A stretch of 7,476 nucleotides of DNA, from contig JASBUY010000379.1 of NCBI GenBank assembly GCA_030147645.1, positions 1 to 7,476 of the forward strand. Direction: 5' to 3'. A program made the position numbers and the translations under genes. Origin of the DNA: Aquabacter sp. (GTDB taxonomy: Bacteria; Pseudomonadota; Alphaproteobacteria; Rhizobiales; Xanthobacteraceae). Each line of letters opens with the position of its first letter. Positions within the stretch are counted from its first letter, which is position 1. Below are positions 5,180 to 7,476 of the stretch, piece by piece. The notes under the pieces are model-generated. The model was not told the origin of the DNA and searched no databases. It worked only from the letters and a program-made list of their open reading frames with translations.

Positions 5180-6532
5180 TCAGCCGCCGGAAAGGCCTTG
5201 AGGACGCCCGACGACGATGGTCAGGGCCTTCTTGGCATCCGTGAGGCGCTGCGCGGCGCGCTTCAGATCGTCCAGCGTCACCGCCCGGATGAGGGCGTTG
5301 CGCTTGTCGATATAATCGATGCCGAGTTCGTCGATCTGGATCTGGAGCAATTGCCCCGCCACCTTGGAGGAGGTGTCGAACCGCAGAGCGTAGCTGCCGG
5401 TGAGGTAGCTCTTGGCCTCATCCAGTTCCGCCTGGGTCGGGCCTTCGCTCAGGATCTTCGCGAATTCCTCGCCGATGATGCGGATGGATTCCCCGGCGCG
5501 CTCATTCTTCGTGGCGGTGCCGGCAAACCAGAGGCCCACATGGTCGAGGGCCACCTGATAGGAATAGACGGAATAGGCCAGCCCGCGCGCTTCGCGCACT
5601 TCCTTGAACAGGCGCGAGGAGAAGGCGCTGCCGCCGAGAACGTGGTTCAGCACAAAGGCCGGGATGAAGTCGGGGTCCTGCCGCTTCAGGCCGCTCGATC
5701 CCATGAGTACCACGGATTGGGGCACGTCCAGCGGCACCACGTCCACCGTGCCAATTCCCTTGGGCGCCACATCCGCGACGGGCGTGAGGTCCGCCTTCGC
5801 GGGCAGGGCGCCGAACACATGGTCGAGGGCCCGGCCAAGCTCCTCGGGGCTGATATCGCCCACAACCGCCACTTTCAGATTGCCGCGGGCCAGGGTCTTC
5901 TTCGCGAAGCCCGAAAGATCCTCGCGGGTGATGGTCGGCACGCTCGCAAGGCTGCCATCCACCGGACGGCCATAGGCGTGATCCGGGAAGGCGCGGGCGA
6001 ACCAGGTCTCGCTGGCGATGGAATTGGGGTCCGTGGAGCGCCGGCGCAGGGCCGCGAGCTGGGCGGCCCTGATGCGCTCCACCGCCTCGGGATCGAAACG
6101 CGGCTGCGTCACCGCGAGGCGGAGCAGATCGAAGGCCGCGTCCTTGTTCTCCGACAGCGTCCGCAGCGAACCGCGCAAATCGTCGCGATTGGCGTCGAAG
6201 CCGATTTCCATGGCCTTGTCGGCCACGGCCTGATGAAAGGCCTTGGCGTCGAGGGGGCCTGCACCTTCATCCAGGAGCGAGGCGGTGAGGCTTGCGACGC
6301 CGGGCTTGGCCTTGGGGTCCTGGGCCGCGCCGCCGATGAACGCGAATTCCATGGCGATCAGGGGCAGGGTCTTTTCCCGCACCAGCCACGCCTCGATCCC
6401 GCCAGGGCTGACGACGCGGATGATGCGCGTCGTCTGGGACTGCGCCGCATTGGGGGTAACAAGGGAAAGGGCCATGATCATCGCTACCAGGAAAAGCCCG
6501 AACAGGCGGGAGGCTACGGCGGGCGCCGTCAT
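5180..6532 (-). CDS. M16B peptidase-family protein, zinc-motif-less partner subunit
   Basis: This 450-residue protein has the two-domain M16B (pitrilysin/processing-peptidase-like) fold signature and a Sec signal peptide (hydrophobic segment about 10-26, cleavage near residues 30-32), so it should act in the periplasm or envelope. Where active family members have HxxEH, here GVASLTASLLDEG (78-90) has Ser81, Ala84 and Ser85 at the three key positions, so it cannot bind zinc in the usual way. The C-terminal half keeps RLFKEVREARGLAYSVYSY (307-325) with Arg313 and Tyr320 seven residues apart, the substrate-binding Arg/Tyr pair of M16 enzymes. This is the pattern of the non-catalytic subunit of heterodimeric bacterial M16B proteases. 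The start overlaps the stop of the upstream peptidase gene as ATGA (6532-6529), with GGAG 8 nt upstream (6544-6541). The substrate is unknown. Confidence 0.93.
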   Translation of the reverse strand: MTAPAVASRLFGLFLVAMIMALSLVTPNAAQSQTTRIIRVVSPGGIEAWLVREKTLPLIAMEFAFIGGAAQDPKAKPGVASLTASLLDEGAGPLDAKAFHQAVADKAMEIGFDANRDDLRGSLRTLSENKDAAFDLLRLAVTQPRFDPEAVERIRAAQLAALRRRSTDPNSIASETWFARAFPDHAYGRPVDGSLASVPTITREDLSGFAKKTLARGNLKVAVVGDISPEELGRALDHVFGALPAKADLTPVADVAPKGIGTVDVVPLDVPQSVVLMGSSGLKRQDPDFIPAFVLNHVLGGSAFSSRLFKEVREARGLAYSVYSYQVALDHVGLWFAGTATKNERAGESIRIIGEEFAKILSEGPTQAELDEAKSYLTGSYALRFDTSSKVAGQLLQIQIDELGIDYIDKRNALIRAVTLDDLKRAAQRLTDAKKALTIVVGRPQGLSGG

Positions 6533-7476
6533 GAACGCTTCTCCGGCGCGCTTGCGGGCGCGGCGGCGGGAGCCGGCGGCGGGCTGAGATGTCCGGTCAC
6601 GGCGCGATCAAGGGTGAGGTAATGGCGCGCGGCCTGCTTGACCTCATCGGCGGTCACCGCCTTCACCTTGTCCGGCCAGGCATTGACGTCATCCACGGAC
6701 ACGCCGGTGGCCCAGGCCGCTCCATAGATGCGGGCGAGCGTCGCCTGATTGTCGCGGGCATAAATGGCGTCGGCGGTCAGGCGCGTCTTGGCCCGCGCCA
6801 GTTCAAGGTCGTCCGGCCCGTCGGCGGCGAGCTTCGCCACCACCGCGTCCATCGCGCCTTCCAACTGGTCCAGCGTCACGCCCGGCCGGGGCGAGGCGGA
6901 CACGCCGAAGCGCGTCGCATCATAGGATGTCCCCTGGTACCAGGCGCCGGCGCCGGCCGCGAGGCCCTGTTCGGCCACGAGCGCGCGATAGAGCCGGCCG
7001 GTCTGGCCGCCGCCCAGGATCTGGGCTGCGAGTTCCAGCGCCACCGCCTCGCTGCCCGTCGCAGTGCGATAGGACGGCACGAGATAGGAGCGCTGTACGC
7101 TCGGCTGCGCCACGCGCGGGTCGGTGAGCGTCACCCGGCGATGCGCCTGGGGCTCCGGTTCCTGGGGGCGGTTGCGGGGCGGGGTGTCGCCCCGCGGAAC
7201 CGCGCCATAGGTCTTTTCGGCCAGCGCCTTGACCTCAGCCGGATCGACATCGCCCGCCACCACCAGCACCGCATTGTTGGGCGCATAGAAGCGGCGATAG
7301 AAAGCCAGGGCGTCCTCCCGGTTCAGCTGCTTGATCTCGTGCTCCCAGCCGATGATCGGGTGCTGATAGGGGTGATTGACATAGGTCGCCGCCTGGAGCG
7401 CCTCGGAGAGGCGCGCGCCGGGATCGTTGTCGGTGCGCATGCGACGCTCTTCCAGCACCACGTCGCGCTCGGGCAG
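6529..7476 (-). CDS. M16B zinc metallopeptidase, partial (C-terminal 315 residues)
   Basis: The frame is open at the window edge, so the N-terminus, with the expected signal peptide and HxxEH motif, lies outside. The first visible residues, LPERDVVLEERRMRTDNDPG, are the family block that supplies the third zinc ligand, a glutamate in VLEERR. Next come HPYQHPIIGWEHEIKQLNRED and FYAPNNAVLVVAGDV, both typical of M16B peptidases. In the C-terminal domain the Arg/Tyr pair is missing: the aligned segment RLYRALVAEQGLAAGAG has Val and Ala at those positions (about 167 and 174 of the visible part). It therefore looks like the catalytic subunit needing the downstream protein to bind substrate. The tail is Pro/Ala-rich (PPPAPAAAPASAPEKRS). 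A Met at 7440 or GTG at 7461 is only an internal codon. Presence of HxxEH is predicted, not seen. Confidence 0.94.
   Translation of the reverse strand: MPERDVVLEERRMRTDNDPGARLSEALQAATYVNHPYQHPIIGWEHEIKQLNREDALAFYRRFYAPNNAVLVVAGDVDPAEVKALAEKTYGAVPRGDTPPRNRPQEPEPQAHRRVTLTDPRVAQPSVQRSYLVPSYRTATGSEAVALELAAQILGGGQTGRLYRALVAEQGLAAGAGAWYQGTSYDATRFGVSASPRPGVTLDQLEGAMDAVVAKLAADGPDDLELARAKTRLTADAIYARDNQATLARIYGAAWATGVSVDDVNAWPDKVKAVTADEVKQAARHYLTLDRAVTGHLSPPPAPAAAPASAPEKRS

Noticed and set aside
5165..6622. A 485-codon open frame on the plus strand
   Set aside because: It lies antisense to the M16 genes, is rich in Gly, Arg, Ala and His as expected from the reverse of GC-biased codons, and shows no motif. 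It is a shadow of the real minus-strand genes.
1..7476. A defence, mobile or other wholly new system in this window
   Set aside because: All gene-sized space is accounted for by glycine cleavage genes, an OsmC peroxidase, a lipoprotein and an M16 pair; no integrase, transposase, toxin, nuclease or repeat signals are visible.

Overview
The window is GC-rich and reads like a chromosomal segment of an alphaproteobacterium, most likely Hyphomicrobiales (a Xanthobacteraceae-like relative is a guess from gene content and codon use). Every gene I can support lies on the minus strand, so transcription runs from high to low coordinates. There are no tRNA or rRNA genes, CRISPR arrays, insertion sequences or phage genes.

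Right part (7476 to about 5115): two M16B zinc-peptidase-family genes overlap by ATGA. The upstream gene enters from outside the window; its visible part lacks the substrate-binding Arg/Tyr pair. The downstream gene keeps that pair but has lost all three key residues of the zinc motif HxxEH. They look like the two halves of one obligate heterodimer. A hairpin follows the pair.

Middle (5064-4192): a monocistronic gene for an unrecognised secreted lipoprotein with a lipobox, a conserved-looking core and a long Ala/Pro-rich tail ending in three TFGPPP repeats. It is closed by a perfect 11-bp intrinsic terminator.

Left part (about 4145 to 1): the glycine cleavage operon. A candidate promoter overlaps the lipoprotein-gene terminator. 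It is followed by a tandem two-aptamer glycine riboswitch, a GC hairpin leader, then gcvT, gcvH, an OsmC-family peroxidase gene, gcvPA and gcvPB (truncated at the window edge). Spacing is 15-16 nt between the first four genes, and gcvPA and gcvPB overlap by 4 nt, so this is one transcription unit. GcvPA/GcvPB decarboxylate glycine, GcvH carries the aminomethyl group on its lipoyl arm, and GcvT passes the C1 unit to tetrahydrofolate. The lipoamide dehydrogenase (L protein) is not in the window.

The most interesting point is the OsmC-type thiol peroxidase placed directly after gcvH. OsmC/Ohr enzymes are known to be reduced by lipoylated proteins, which suggests that GcvH or the shared lipoamide dehydrogenase could supply electrons to it. 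I found no clearly undescribed system. The rest is orderly housekeeping sequence with good regulatory detail.
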